A model generated the notes under the pieces. That model saw only the letters and a program-made list of their open reading frames with translations, was not told the DNA's origin and did not search any database. From positions 897,501 through 961,500 of the forward strand of contig OX359270.1 in assembly GCA_947179155.2 (NCBI GenBank): a stretch of 64,000 bases of DNA. Reading direction: 5' to 3'. Origin of the DNA: Hedera helix (lineage: Eukaryota > Streptophyta > Magnoliopsida > Apiales > Araliaceae). Below, one piece after another: positions 1-11,762 of the stretch. The stretch's first letter is position 1. The number at the start of each line of letters is the position of its first letter. The translations under genes and the position numbers were made by a program.

Positions 1-1052
1 AATACTTCAAGGACTTGTGATCAGTTTTAACGGTAAAGGGTTTACTCATAAGATAAGGGGACCATTTTTGCACTGCGGTAACAGCTGCCATTAGCTCCTT
101 CTCATAGACTGAGATATTTATGCCTTTTTGGTCCTAATGTCTTACTGAAAAATGCCACAGGTTTTCCTTCTTGAACAAGGACAACTCTTATTCTTGAGTT
201 AGATGCATCAATCTTCACGGTAAATTCCTTAGTAAAATCAGGTAGTGTTAGGATGGGGGTTTCTATCATGGCCCTTTTCAATGTTTCAAATGCAGTAGTT
301 GCTTCTTCATTCCAGTTGAAGCCATCTTTTTGTATGAGATTGGTTAATGGTTTAGCAATGTGACCATAACCTTTTACAAATTTTCTGTAGTAACCTGTGA
401 GTCCAGGGAATCCTCTTAGGCCTTTGACTGTTGTAAGAATGGGCCATGTAAGCATATTCTCAACTTTGCTAGGATCCACCACTACTCCTTCGTCGGATAT
501 GATGTACCCCAAATAAGTCACTTTGGTTGAAGCAGACTCATATTTGCTCATTTTAGCATAGAGCTGCTTCCTCATGATTCCAACATGCTTTTAGAGTACA
601 CTAAGATATCATCAAAGAATACTAAAGTAAATTTTTTGAGATGAGGAGTAAACACCTGATTCATTAAACTTTGAAAGGTGGCAGGGGTATTGGTGAGGCC
701 AAAGGGCATCACAGTGAACTCGTAATGCCCCATATAAGTCTTGAAGACAGTTTTTTGGATGTCTTTTTGGCTCATTCTGACTTGAGGGTAGCCAGCCCAT
801 AGGTCTAGTTTTGAAAAATATTTTATCCCATGGAGTTCATCTAGAAGCTCTTATATTAGAGGAAATGGAAATTTTGTTTTTGATTGTTATAGAGTTTAAC
901 TTCCTGTAATCTACACAAAACCTCCAGAAACCATCCTTCTTTTTGACCAACAAGATAGGTGAAGCAAAAGGAGAACTGCTAGGCCTTATAATACCTGACT
1001 CAAGCATTTCTTCAACTAGTTTTTCGATCTCATTCTTTTGGATCAGGTCCAA
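1..1052 (-). pseudogene. gypsy pol remnant: reverse transcriptase and RNase H
   Basis: The N-terminal RT block (about 860-1052) contains SSPFASPILLVKKKDG and FCVDYRKLN. After a frameshift near 850 the palm continues with SKLDLWAGYPQVRM, MPFGLTNTPATFQ and the catalytic FFDDILVYS (about 590-830). A further frame change near 575 leads into the connection and RNase H region, with YLGYIISDEG, GYYRKFVKGYG and IDASN (102-575). Bases 1-101 continue it in another frame with YEKELMAA and TVKTDHKSL, then leave the window. The DD pair of the polymerase is present, but at least three frame changes make this a pseudogene. The missing segment before RT (the usual PYRYP-type block) lies next to the G tract at 1106. 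Confidence 0.88.
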
Positions 1053-1092
1053 CTTTCTGTTTGGATCTTGTTCTGCCCTCCCAGTGGTGCCT

Positions 1093-1597
1093 TCATGCTT
1101 CTAGAGGGGGGGGGGGGGGGGGCTGACCAGATGAAGTGGGGTACACTCCATGTAGAAGGACCATCATCCCATGTTCTTGATGCTGGAAATCTTTGGCCAA
1201 AGAGTCTTTCGTTATCATTTTTAGGGTTGGCTTGTTAGGGTGGGGCTTACCAAAAAGAGTTTTTTCTTTCCCAGGTAGACAAATTAACTGCATTTGTAAC
1301 TTTTGGTAGTCAAAGATGACAGGTCCTAAAAGCCCTGACCAGTCCACTCCGAGGACTACATCATAGCTTCCTAGGGGAAGTACTTTCACTTGAGCAACGA
1401 ACCCCTCTAAACTCATTTTCCACTTGAAATAAGGGCACACAAATCTGGTGACTAGTTGGTTCCCATTGGCTACAATGACACTCATAGGAGTAGTTTCTTG
1501 TAGTATACAACCGTCTTTTAGCTGTATTTGGGTCAATGAAACAATGTGTGCTGCCCCCAACTATTAGAATAGAGAAGTCTTATACCCTACCTTTTCC
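1093..1597 (-). pseudogene. gypsy aspartic protease remnant, active site lost
   Basis: Around 1535-1590 one frame reads FSILIVGGSTHCFIDPNTAK. In gypsy proteases this block is normally D-S-G-S-T-H-N-F-I, so the catalytic Asp appears as Val (codon GTT) and the following Ser as Gly. A frameshift follows, and the open frame at 1093-1560 carries the C-terminal half, ending in the typical GSYDVVLGVDWSGLLGP stretch and IFDY. The frame then runs through a proline string encoded by the 17-base G/C homopolymer and stops. Loss of the catalytic residue and the frameshift both argue for long inactivity. Assignment rests on motif recognition. Confidence 0.8.
1106..1122. repeat. (G)17 homopolymer
   Basis: An uninterrupted run of 17 G on the plus strand lies at the junction between protease and RT remnants, where pol sequence is missing. 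It could be slippage expansion or an assembly artefact. Confidence 0.95.
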
Positions 1598-2216
1598 AGT
1601 CATCGCAATAGTCCTTCGGTTGTGCCCTCCCTCGATGGCACTGATAGATATCTCCATGGTTCCATCTACTTCAGTTCTGTTCGTTTCTTGTTTTGTTTCT
1701 TGGGTTTCTTCATCAAATTTTGGGTGTCCTTCGTACTCTCCATTGTCTGTGGATTCACTGGTGAACACGTAGGCCTTGGGATTGGTACATCGATGCCCAG
1801 CTGTGAATTTATCATCACAGTAGTAATAAAGTCCCTTGGCCATTCTTTCCTCCCTTTGAACCATGGTGATTCCTTTAGGCGCTTAAAATATTCACGAGAT
1901 GCTGCTGATTTTGGGTAAGTTAACAAAGGTGTTTTGTGGGTAGGAATTATAGTAGGGTCTTTTGTGACTGGTAAGAGATATAGCAGGAGTATAAGACTTA
2001 ACATAGCTATTGTTTGGCTTAGGAATTGGGGTTTCAAAAGACTTGGGACTGTTTATATGCTTGCTCATAGGTTTGAGTGTCTAAGAGCTTAACCATCTTC
2101 TTAGTTTCTTCATTCAAGCCTCCAATGAAATTTCCAAGGAAGAACTCCTCAGAGAGTATTGGAATTTTCTCCATGAGTCTGCCCTTGGCTTTTGAATTGC
2201 TCAAATAGGTTTTCAA
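1580..2216 (-). pseudogene. gypsy gag remnant with defective zinc knuckle
   Basis: The reading frame at 2034-2216 resembles the capsid region preceding the knuckle (EEFFLGNFIGGLNEETKKMV). The frame at 1580-1864 holds the CCHC knuckle as KGLYYYCDDKFTAGHRC. In this family the block is normally C-x2-C-x-n-GH-x-C, and here the first cysteine position is tyrosine. An acidic, Glu/Thr-rich linker follows before the protease. The two blocks are in different frames, so gag is not intact. Confidence 0.75.
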
Positions 2217-2250
2217 GCCCTGCTTCTGTAAACCTCAATATGAAAGCATC

Positions 2251-2718
2251 AGAAAATGTCTGTGTGGGTTATTATTTCTTTTAGTAATACCCAGATTAAT
2301 AATGCTTTTTATTTGCTCCCAATATGAACAACATGCAGATTAAGTAAACACCATAGTAGGGGAAAATGACTAGCACAAGCAAAGTTGCCATAAAAAAATA
2401 TGCTGCTTAACTAAATTTGTCATTATAAGAACCCTAGCCATACATGCACAAGCACCAGTCTTTACAAATTCTCCACCACTGAAACTACTTGAGCAACCTG
2501 GCATACCAGAATGCTTTATTACTCTATTCAATAATGAATCATTGAAGTTAAAAAAAAATGGTTTTCTTTACAAATAAACAATCAGTATAACCCTGATACT
2601 ATTTTGCACGACCTAAACTCTGAACTTTTCCCTACAACGTGTAGGGTGAGCAACATATCATCAAAAGATGAAATTGATCGCGGTAAGATGTAGCGACACA
2701 AGTCAGTCGAGAATTAGA
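2251..2718. other. 3' flank of the epimerase gene
   Basis: Between the retrotransposon remnant and the epimerase stop codon I see only AT-rich sequence expected to include the epimerase 3' UTR and polyadenylation region. No reading frame or repeat is convincing here. Confidence 0.5.
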
Positions 2719-5700
2719 TTATGGAGACACATAGCCGTATGGATTCTTGCTGGCCCAGTTCCACTGATCTTTGCACATGTCATCTATGCCATATTTTACC
2801 CTGCAAAGACGCCACAACATTAGATGACTATGACAATAATGAACTACGGAAACTGCTATATTACTTTATGATTCAGTCCCAAGATCTCACAACTGACCGT
2901 TTTGTCTTCTTTTTCTTACATTCACCAGTTATTGGACTTACATTTTGAATAATTTTGTTAGCAGGTGTAATCTAAGGATACTACAAATAATAAGACACCC
3001 AAAACTTATACCTCCAAAATAGAATCCTAAACCATAAACACATTAAAAGGTTATAAATGTTGTGCATAACTGGACTGCTATTTGCACTAAAATAACAGAG
3101 AACTTACTTCCAATTTAATCCTCATTCTGCTTTTAATGTTGATGCATACACAATCTCAGCATCACCAGGGCGGCGCCCAGCCTTTATCAGAGGAATTTTC
3201 TGGAAAAAACAGAATGAAAAGGTTATAGTAGTAGCAGTATGTCATCGTCGGCCTGAGAAGTCCATTGTTGAACTTGGGGAAGTTTCAGGATCCCACTAGA
3301 AGAGAGAAAGAGACATTAATGTCTAGAACAGATCATCCTCGTCTTTTTCCTCTTAAAACACATTTTAGGAGGAACGCCCTGCAACTTGAGAATGATCTTT
3401 CTTTACACATCAAATTGTAGCACTAAAAGATGTGTCACATTGAATCAATCTCATACTTGTATAAATTCGTTTTTGGTATTGTTTCACAGTAATTCGAGAT
3501 TTACCCAAATTCCCTTAACTGGGGACCCTAAACACCATCAAACCTTGTGAAACTAAGTTCTACAAACTAACACCAGATAGCTGAAAGAACCAAAAATATA
3601 AGTTTAAAAGCTTTCATCCAAATCCAAATTTGGGCTCACTCAAATACTGGACACAAGTTTTAGAAGTTCAGTACCTTTCCAGATGCCGTCTCAAATGCTG
3701 CAACCATTTCTAAAACTGACGTGCCTTTCCCAGTTCCCAAGTTGTACACTTCACAAGCTACAGTAGCATGGTTAATTAGAATCAATGTCACAAAAGTTAA
3801 AGAATTACGAGAATATTTCATCTACAGTTCTAAAAGAAATATATAACATTAAATTGTACAGGTATGACATGATATCGTTTAGAAAAGGATTGAACAAGGA
3901 CTACAGGAAAGATAACAAGAATATTGGTCTAACAACAAGAAGTGAGTAACAGATCGTTGTCAAAGAATTTCAGAGAAATGTAACTCTTGTCACATTGTAG
4001 TTAGGCCACCAAATGCATTGAACCATTATACTCTCAATTTTTTTATTGACTCAGTAAATTCAATAACTGATTCGTAACAGGACAATTCCATCAAAGATCA
4101 TAATAGTTGGTAAAATGGTGATGTGGAGTGGAAAAGCTTTACATGGTCCCCTACTAATTTACTTGAAAATATTCCTTTTTAAAGAATTATTACTTTCTCT
4201 CTCCTTTTCCACCTAAGTAACTACTATTAAAATAATTTTTTGTAATTTCTTTCTCCTTTCTTTCTCTCTAAATATACATTCATATAAACATAGATATCCA
4301 ACCCGTGCTTTACCTCCAATCCACAGCCAATGCTTTACCTCCACTCCATAGCCATCGCTACCTTCAATCCATAGCCATCATAACACAACTTCTCCACCTC
4401 TTCCTCGCCAATCTTCCCAATCCCACTTCCTCCAGCTGCTACTCACCATCATTGCCATTGCTCACAACAAATTAGGGATCATATATTCAGACTAGTGAGA
4501 GTAATTTAAAATTTGGGGATCATATCGGTGCTTATTGTAAACAGACTGACGTCCATTCTCCACATGTTACTGTTTATGAATCTCTCATTCTCTTGTTTAC
4601 CCTGCCTGCTTGCATCTTGGTCCAGATGCAACAAACCAAAGGCAAAAGGTATGTTCTTTTCTCACCTGATCCTTATTCCTTTGTTATTTCCCTTAGGACC
4701 CTAACAACCAAGTCTGATCATTTTTTCACGACAATGTCCCTTTCTACTCCAATATTTCATCTCTCATAAAGTCACAACTTTATGTTTCTCTTGATGCTTT
4801 CTGTCACTGGCTAGGTTCTTGTAAGGAAAGAGCTGGGTTTAACAAAAATATGAAGTTTCGCTTCAACGCAAATTCTTGAGGGTATCCTTCATTTATTGAC
4901 ATATATGATCCACGATGAAAGGAAAGTGAACGTAACGGTTATTTGAATACATTAATTTCCAAATATATCCTTTATTCACATTTCAGTGAGTTCAGGAAAG
5001 GAAAAAGAAAAGAATTTGCCACATTCATTCAATTTTACTTTTTATTTTTATTACATTGTCATGTCATTATTTATTGACGAAAGTTAGTTATTTTATATGG
5101 AATGGCCTAATTGCAAACCGATTATTGAGTTTAGTTGATTCAATTAAAAAAAAAAAAAAAAAAATCAAGTGCACAGTAGTCCAGTGAGTAAATTGGCCTA
5201 ACTACAGTGGGGTGTGCGTTTTGCCAAAAATGTATCACATAAAGAACAATATGTCCTACTCTGAGAAATCAATGCATGAACAGAAGTAGATACGATATTG
5301 AACCATGATGCTTCTCACTACTGTATTTGAAGTTAAAACTATACTTTGCACAGTAGTCGTTTCATTTTGACCATTTTATTCACTTTTGTGGCGTAAGTTA
5401 TGTCAAACAACTGGCTGTTTGACACTAATAAAGGGAAATCAAACAAACAAAACAGGAAATCAAGGCATATTGTTCCACGGAAACAGATACCAGACAAAAT
5501 AAATCACAATAACCTAAGACATACCCATAGAAGGATCAGATAACTTTCTCAACGCAGCAATGTGCCCATCTGCTAAATCCATGACATGGATGTAATCACG
5601 TACCTAAGAAGTGGAAAGAAATAAGCACAATTAAGTAAACACATAACTAACTTTAAAACTTGAATGGGAATCAGATTGTAAACTAAAGGAATAGAAAGAC

Positions 5701-8700
5701 AATACCAATAATACTCATAAACCATCAAAACAGAGAAGGTGTAGGTATGTACCATAGAATTGCACAATGTTACTCTTGGTGCATCAAGGTTCTTAGAGGA
5801 ATGGATAGATAGAAACCTAGCCTAGGGTAATCCTTGCACAACTTTTGGGGGCTTTAATCAACCAAGCATACCCATATAACACGTAATGGTCCATATTGTT
5901 TAGATAAATAATAGCGAATGATGCTATGCATTTTAACTCTTACAACATTTCATGATCCTGAGACCTTTTACCATGCAACTTAACGATCCGAGCACATATA
6001 TAATATATTACAATTATAATGTGTACCCCATACAATTATCCTCCTGATCCTGAATACAATGGCGTTTCACACCTGGTCAAAGCTAAACACTTCCATAGAG
6101 AGTCCAGATGGATGCGAGGAATCAACATGTAAGGGCATAACAGTCTTTTAAAAGCGAGCAAAGGTTCATAAGAAAATTAAAAAACTGTGCCAAATATGTG
6201 TAACATGCACAAACATTTTTTAAGGTGGGGCTTATGGCAGACACGTTGGAGATGAAAAGGATGGGGCTTGCTTAAATTCATTCAGAAATATTCATAGCAA
6301 AATGACAACATTTAGAACATAAAAAGTTTGAGGAAGGTAGAAACTAGGTCAAAGTAATTTATTGAAAAGACAGATTAAGCTTGCATGTGCTCAGTGTTTA
6401 AGGTCATTAGAAATAAAAACAAAAGCTTGGGTTTAGAGGAAGGGTAAAGAAGGCCTACCCCTGTACCATCATTAGTTGAGTAGTCAGTACCAAAAACAGT
6501 CAATGCTGGCCTCCTGCCAACTGCCACTTGTTGCACAAAGGGCATAAGATTATTTGGGATTCCGCGCGGATCCTCACCAATATATCCAGAAGAATGTGCA
6601 CCAACTGGATTGAAGTATCGCAGCAATACAATTTTCCATTCTGAGTCCGACTGGTAGATATCGCGGCATATTTCTTCAATATAAAGCTGGGGATCAAGGG
6701 GTATTAAATAAGAATCCTGATCTGAAGCACAAAATATAAAGTTTAATATTGATATCGACGTAACAAGTTGATGTTGGACAAGCCCGCCGTGGGACTAGAA
6801 CAATATAAAAGACTTTGGAAGCCCATAGATTAGAATTTGTATTTTAGTTAGTTTCTTTAATTTGTAGTTATCTTATTAGAGTTCAATTTAGGTTAGGAAA
6901 TAATCTAAGATTATTATAAATAGTAATGTAGTCCAATATTATGATACATTGAATAATAAGAATTTAATTGAGTTTGTATGAGATTATCTGTGTGATATTT
7001 TTCCTTGTTCCCAAATATTCCGTTCTCCATCATCATCGTGGGCAAATTTTTCAGACGCTACTTAAATGTGCAGAACATATTTGCTCTCTTGCGATTGATA
7101 CTGGGAGTTGTACGGATGTTATCTCCGAGGAAGTAATTAAGAAACTTGGGTTATAAACATAGTTGTCATAGCGTCGACTAGGCGACGACTAAGCGTCCTA
7201 GCACTAGAGAATGACAAGATGACGCCTTGGACACTGAGCTGCTAAGGCGTGAGCCTTAGTAGCTGACCCAAGTTAAGTGATTAAGTGATTTTTTTACTTA
7301 TGACTCATCATCATAACTTAGGAACTTTCTATGTGTTGTAATTTTATTACTTATTAGACTTGTAATAAGTGATGGGTGTTAAATTGGTTGTTTTTAGTAT
7401 TCATATAATTGTGTTTTTAAGTATATTCCATAATGTTAGTTATTATGTTTTGAGTTTTAATGTATATAAAATTTTATTGTTCAATTAAGTAAAATAAATA
7501 ATGTATAAATTACACATGGTTAACAACTTATCGTCATACGAACGCCATGGCGGGCGCCTTATCGCTTAGGCGTCCTGGCGATCAACTATCACCGCGTCTC
7601 AACGTGACGACGTGACAACTATGGTTAAAAGTAGTCTCACTCAAAGTCGTATGATGTTGCATGAATTATCAATACAAAGTTACGGGTTACTCAAAAGTGT
7701 TTGGTTACATTTTCAAATGGCAAGTTTAAGATTACCATTATATGTGATGTTCTACCCCTTAAGGTTTGTCACATTATCTTAGAGCGTACATGACAATGGG
7801 ATCGTCACGTACAACATGATGTTCATGTTAATACTTATTCCATTGTTAAGGACAATACCAAATCCATTCTTACTTGTGCTCTCAGCATACCAAATTTGAA
7901 GTTTGCAAAGAATTCGTTGGTGATCCGATGTGATTGTTCTTGTGTTAATAACTCGACGGAGTTGAGTTTTTCTTAGCGGAGGAGAATTGATGTAGGACAA
8001 GCCCGTGAGACTTGGTTAGAACAATATAAAAAGTTTTGAAAGCCCATGGATTAGAATTTGTATTTTAGTTAGTTTTTTTAATTTGCAGTTATCTTATTTA
8101 ATTTACAGTTATCTTATTAGAGTTCAATTTAGGTTAGGAAGTTATCTAAGATTATTATAAACAGTAATGTACTCTAATACTATGATACATTACATGATAA
8201 GAATTTAATTGAGTTTGTGTGAGATTATCTGTGTGATATTTTCCTTTGTTCCCAAATATTCTATTCCCCATCACACATACCCCAAATTATACCTTGGTTC
8301 GCCCATAAGGATTTGTTGCAGATAGTGGAAACTCCTCCATGCATGGCACCTCCTTTGGCCAACCATAAACAGTAGCAGACGATGAAAACACAAGCTGAAA
8401 TGTTTGAAAATAAAAATTAGCACAACTAGCTGAATCACAATGTCTAATGATAAAAATGTCATGGACCAAGGAAAGATGTATCATCAACTAAACACTCAAA
8501 ACAAATCCATATACCACAAAAAAAATTAAAGAGAAAAATAAAATAGTACTTTAACCTGAACTTGGTTAAATTCATAATCAACAATAACATAAGGATATAA
8601 GAGTCATTCAGATAATTCAGAATTACTGAAATCAACGTGGTGATGAAGGTTAAAATAAATATGTTTTATATCAACGTGGTGATGAAGGTTAAAATAAATA

Positions 8701-11522
8701 TGTTTTATATCAACATAGTAATCTTCTACCTCATTTAAACTTGGCTTGATGATGCATACTTAATGTAGCAATTTATAAGCGATGCAAATATGAGCACTTT
8801 CAAAATTATATATACTAACTGCTGTAGAAACACCATTCAATTCAAAGTTGCAACTCTCCCTAGCTTTCCTATACTTCCCTTATTTTTTAAAAACTCACAA
8901 CAAGGTGTTACGCACTACAAGACTACTAGTATTGATGTGAGCATAAATATAGTAAAATCCCAATAAAAACAATCTGATAATCTAGCTACATACTTTTTTG
9001 TGAAATGATATGTAGTTCTAAAGATCATTATAAAAATAAGTTGATTTCTTAATTAAATTATCCACTAACTTGCAACTTGTGAACAGATGTAGAATTACTA
9101 CTACTACATGAAGGAAAGGTTGAACAGTGAAACTAGTCCAAAACCACAAAATAGAATAGAGAATTACTTGTTCTTTTTAATTTAATCTTTAGGCACTTTT
9201 AGATAAGATTTCTAACATACACTAACATAAGAGAAATACCCTCTTGCATCCATGAGCTGCCATGACTTCCAACAGAGTAATCGTACCAATAATGTTATTG
9301 TTATAATACATCAAAGGTTTCTGCACACTTTCCCCAACAGCTTTTAATCCAGCAAAATGAATAACAGCATCAAACCTGTAAATGCAAACAGATGGGTAAG
9401 AAAAGAAGATTTCATAGATCAAATGGATGAAATGGTAATTATAGCTAAATATCAATTCACAGGTATCAATTATGGTAACGTTGTCCTGGTGTAGATATTT
9501 CCTAGATATCAAAGGGTATATCTGGCCTCACAAGCCACAAAATAAACTCATCTTCAATATTACTCCCTCCGCACTCAGAAGTACCTTTTTATGAAAATTT
9601 AAGAATGTAAATACTCTTAGTTTAATAGTGGGCCCCAAAGGAAAATATTCTCTTTGACATCATAATAATAATCTTTCTCTACGAGTGGGCCCCAAAAATT
9701 GTAAACCTGCTTATTTTAATATTACAAAGTACTTTTATATGAGGTCCACAAGCTTTATACTACATTTTATTTATGAAGTTCAGACGTTCTTTGTTGACAA
9801 AAATAAAAAATCACTTCACTTTTGAGGACGGAGGGAGTATTAGTTAATATTAGTGATACTTCAATATTCAGACCAAATGTATAAATTTCATTGAAGCGTA
9901 AAATCAGAATTTTGGTTTTTGGCCACAAGTTTACAATATGGCAAATGAATGTATGACCCAATTATATGCATGTGAAGAAGAATTAAAATTTGCATTATCA
10001 GAAGAAAGCTTACTTAGTTGAAGCAAAAAGCTTTTCAAGTTCGTACTTATTCCGGAGGTCTATCTGCAGGTGCAACCAGAATTATAAAATGCATGGTCAT
10101 TGAATAAGCAAACAACTCTGTAGACAACAGAATATTTAAAAATGCAGTTTATTTCAAGCATAGCCAAGGGATTGGGTAACAGGTGACTCTAGTACAAATG
10201 TCTCCAATTGATTACAATAATCATAAAACATCAAAAGAAATTTGTTAATTTCAACTTCCTACGGAACAAAACAAGAGTTTGGGGGGTTACAAACCCAGAA
10301 ACAAGAGGACACCAAATTATAAATCAACATGTCAAACATTGGAGCACTGATCACTAAAATTATTCTACATGTAAGCTGGTGATAAAAAATTCCCCCAAAG
10401 CATGAAAGTAAAAGTAGCATATAGTCAAAAGCTCATACGCAAGAGAATGAGGATGCCTGATATGATCATCTTAAATTACTTCAGCACTCTTTATATGTCG
10501 AAGAAAGCTAAAAAAGGTGAAAAGTAACAAATGAGCAGAACAGCATATTTTCACATAATTATGCATATGATAAAATGAACACAAGTATGCATCTGATAAA
10601 ATGAACCACTACTTACACAACCAACCTCCTAATCAACTGACCTTGTATATATGTTATGAGATTCATTGCCATCCTATTCAACTAGTTTGGATATAAGGCA
10701 GCATTGTTAAATTGGGATATAAGGCAGCATTGTTAATTAGGGATATAAGGCAGCATTGTTAAGTTGGGATATAAGGCAGCATTGCTATTTGGGACATAAA
10801 GCATTGTTGAGTTAAGTTGTGTGCGTGTCTGTGATCAAATAGAGATGTCATCAAGGCCAAAATATAAATCAAGCACATAACCATCCAAATACTGAAAAAT
10901 TGGATCTCTTATATGCAAAGAGTCAAAAACATGAAATTTAATAGAACACCAACCAAAGTCAAACTTTTAAAGGTAAAAGAAAAAAAAATGTCCAGCCTTC
11001 AGGCAGCAAATTGAGGCATAATAACAAAATTCATCTTTCTGAATTTAAAAAGTTGAAACTAATAAAATTTACAACCGGCGTCATAATTAAACTTGGAATA
11101 AATCACTTATTACATTTTAATTTAGCTGTAAAGATTCACCTTTTCTGTTCCTCAAAAGTTCCAAATAAATTTTGTTTTTATTTTTAAAACAAAAGTATAA
11201 CAAAATTAAACCTTTTAATTTCAATAAACAAGTCCACAATGGAAATATACGAAAACTAATAGAAAACTACAATCTTTATAACCTCCAAATAATTGAAACA
11301 AACAATAATTAAGGGTTGAAGAAAAGAAAAACTCACATGATGAAAGGAAAGGTTTGGGCCAAAATCACCAGCGAGTTCTTTTACTCGCTTAATAGAAATT
11401 TCCGAGGAATTATCTAAATTATCAACCACAATTGCCTTATACCCCCCTAATAAAAGCTGAAGCACTGTATGGCTTCCAATGTATCCTGCTCCCCCTGTCA
11501 CCAATATACTCTGCGGCGCCAT
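2719..11522 (-). CDS. UGE: UDP-glucose 4-epimerase (UDP-galactose 4-epimerase), nine exons, in-frame TGA in exon 8
   Basis: Interconverts UDP-glucose and UDP-galactose with tightly bound NAD, supplying galactose for cell-wall polymers and galactolipids; plant forms are cytosolic. Coding exons (minus): 11337-11522, 10014-10063, 9240-9375, 8293-8394, 6459-6686, 5525-5603, 3675-3757, 3108-3199, 2719-2800. They join in frame to 346 codons, the usual length. Visible features: Rossmann VTGGAGYIGSH at residues 7-17, HFAGLKAVGES, SSSATVYG, catalytic Tyr154-x3-Lys158 in NPYGRTK, RYFNPVGAH, GRRPGDAEIVYAS and a C-terminal DQWNWASKNPYGY. All introns are GT-AG. There is no transit peptide. The oddity is codon 314 (bases 3122-3124), TGA where the family has Arg/Lys/His in KAE-x-E-LNWK. 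As written, the product would stop at 313 residues, lacking the last 32. It is either a true nonsense allele or a base error. Confidence 0.9.
6769..8273 (+). mobile_element. Short non-autonomous LTR retrotransposon in epimerase intron 4
   Basis: Two direct repeats, 6769-7032 and 7988-8273, both start TGATGTxGGACAAGCCC and end CCATCA. They match over most of their length, and the right copy has an extra roughly 20-bp duplication of its CAGTTATCTTATT segment. A polypurine tract (GCGGAGGAGAA) sits immediately before the right repeat, giving plus orientation, opposite to the host gene. The internal region encodes a gypsy-type protease fragment: AIDTGSCTDVISEEVIKKLG, then after the nested MITE the later part resembling the WQYDRHVQHD block. 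No gag, RT or integrase is present. A clear 5-bp target duplication is not visible (CAAGT/CACAT match at three of five). Confidence 0.85.
7158..7623. mobile_element. MITE nested inside the LTR element
   Basis: The ends are a perfect 11-bp inverted repeat, CATAGTTGTCA and TGACAACTATG. Subterminal regions are rich in GGCG/GCGTC motifs (for example AGGCGACGACTAAGCGTC on the left and GCTTAGGCGTCCTGGCG on the right), with an AT-rich core and no coding potential. Removing it rejoins the protease reading frame: GGG TTA on the left continues as AAA GTA GTC on the right. A TTA duplication (PIF/Harbinger-like) is possible but the border is ambiguous. It must be younger than the LTR element. Confidence 0.75.
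8631..8715. repeat. 39-bp tandem duplication in epimerase intron 3
   Basis: The unit beginning ATCAACGTGGTGATGAAGG occurs twice head-to-tail (8631-8669, 8670-8708), followed by a partial, diverged third start. It is intronic with no coding meaning. Confidence 0.9.
9563..9837. mobile_element. Stowaway-type MITE in epimerase intron 2
   Basis: Ends are CTCCCTCCGCACTCAGAAGT and, inverted, CTCCCTCCGTCCTCAAAAGT, flanked by TA on both sides, the duplication made by Tc1/mariner-type elements. About 275 bp long with no coding capacity. Confidence 0.85.
10686..10815. repeat. Tandem repeat, about 26-bp unit, five copies, in epimerase intron 1
   Basis: The unit GATATAAGGCAGCATTGTTA with a short variable spacer recurs four times almost perfectly. 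A fifth copy has lost part of the unit (GACATAAAGCATTGTTG). Typical local slippage minisatellite. Confidence 0.92.
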
Positions 11523-11722
11523 TAAAATCCTGAAGATTTTTTTCTTAAATAAACCTACCTATACATATACGCATGTACACAGAAATCTGTATATAATATG
11601 TAAATAAATAAAATATAATTATAATTATAATAATAATCCGTGTTCTTGATCTGAAGAAGAAGAACGTAACAAAATGAAATTGGTTTGATAGGAGGTATTG
11701 AATTGAATTGGATTAGAGACTG

Positions 11723-11762
<40 letters not shown>

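Larger units (their letters stand above)
1..2250 (-). mobile_element. Degenerate Ty3/gypsy LTR retrotransposon, internal part
   Basis: Read on the minus strand, the order is gag remnant, CCHC zinc knuckle, aspartic protease, reverse transcriptase and RNase H. That gag-PR-RT-RH order is the Ty3/gypsy one. Every domain is recognisable but broken into different frames, so the copy cannot make a polyprotein. The element runs off the left edge inside RNase H, so integrase and one LTR would lie outside the window. No LTR is visible at the right end: gag homology fades at about 2216, some 500 bp from the 3' end of the epimerase gene. The retrotransposon and that gene lie on the same strand, with the retrotransposon downstream. 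Confidence 0.9.

Noticed and set aside
10686..10815. CRISPR-like spaced repeat
   Set aside because: Units are tandem with no unique spacers, in a plant intron; it is a minisatellite.
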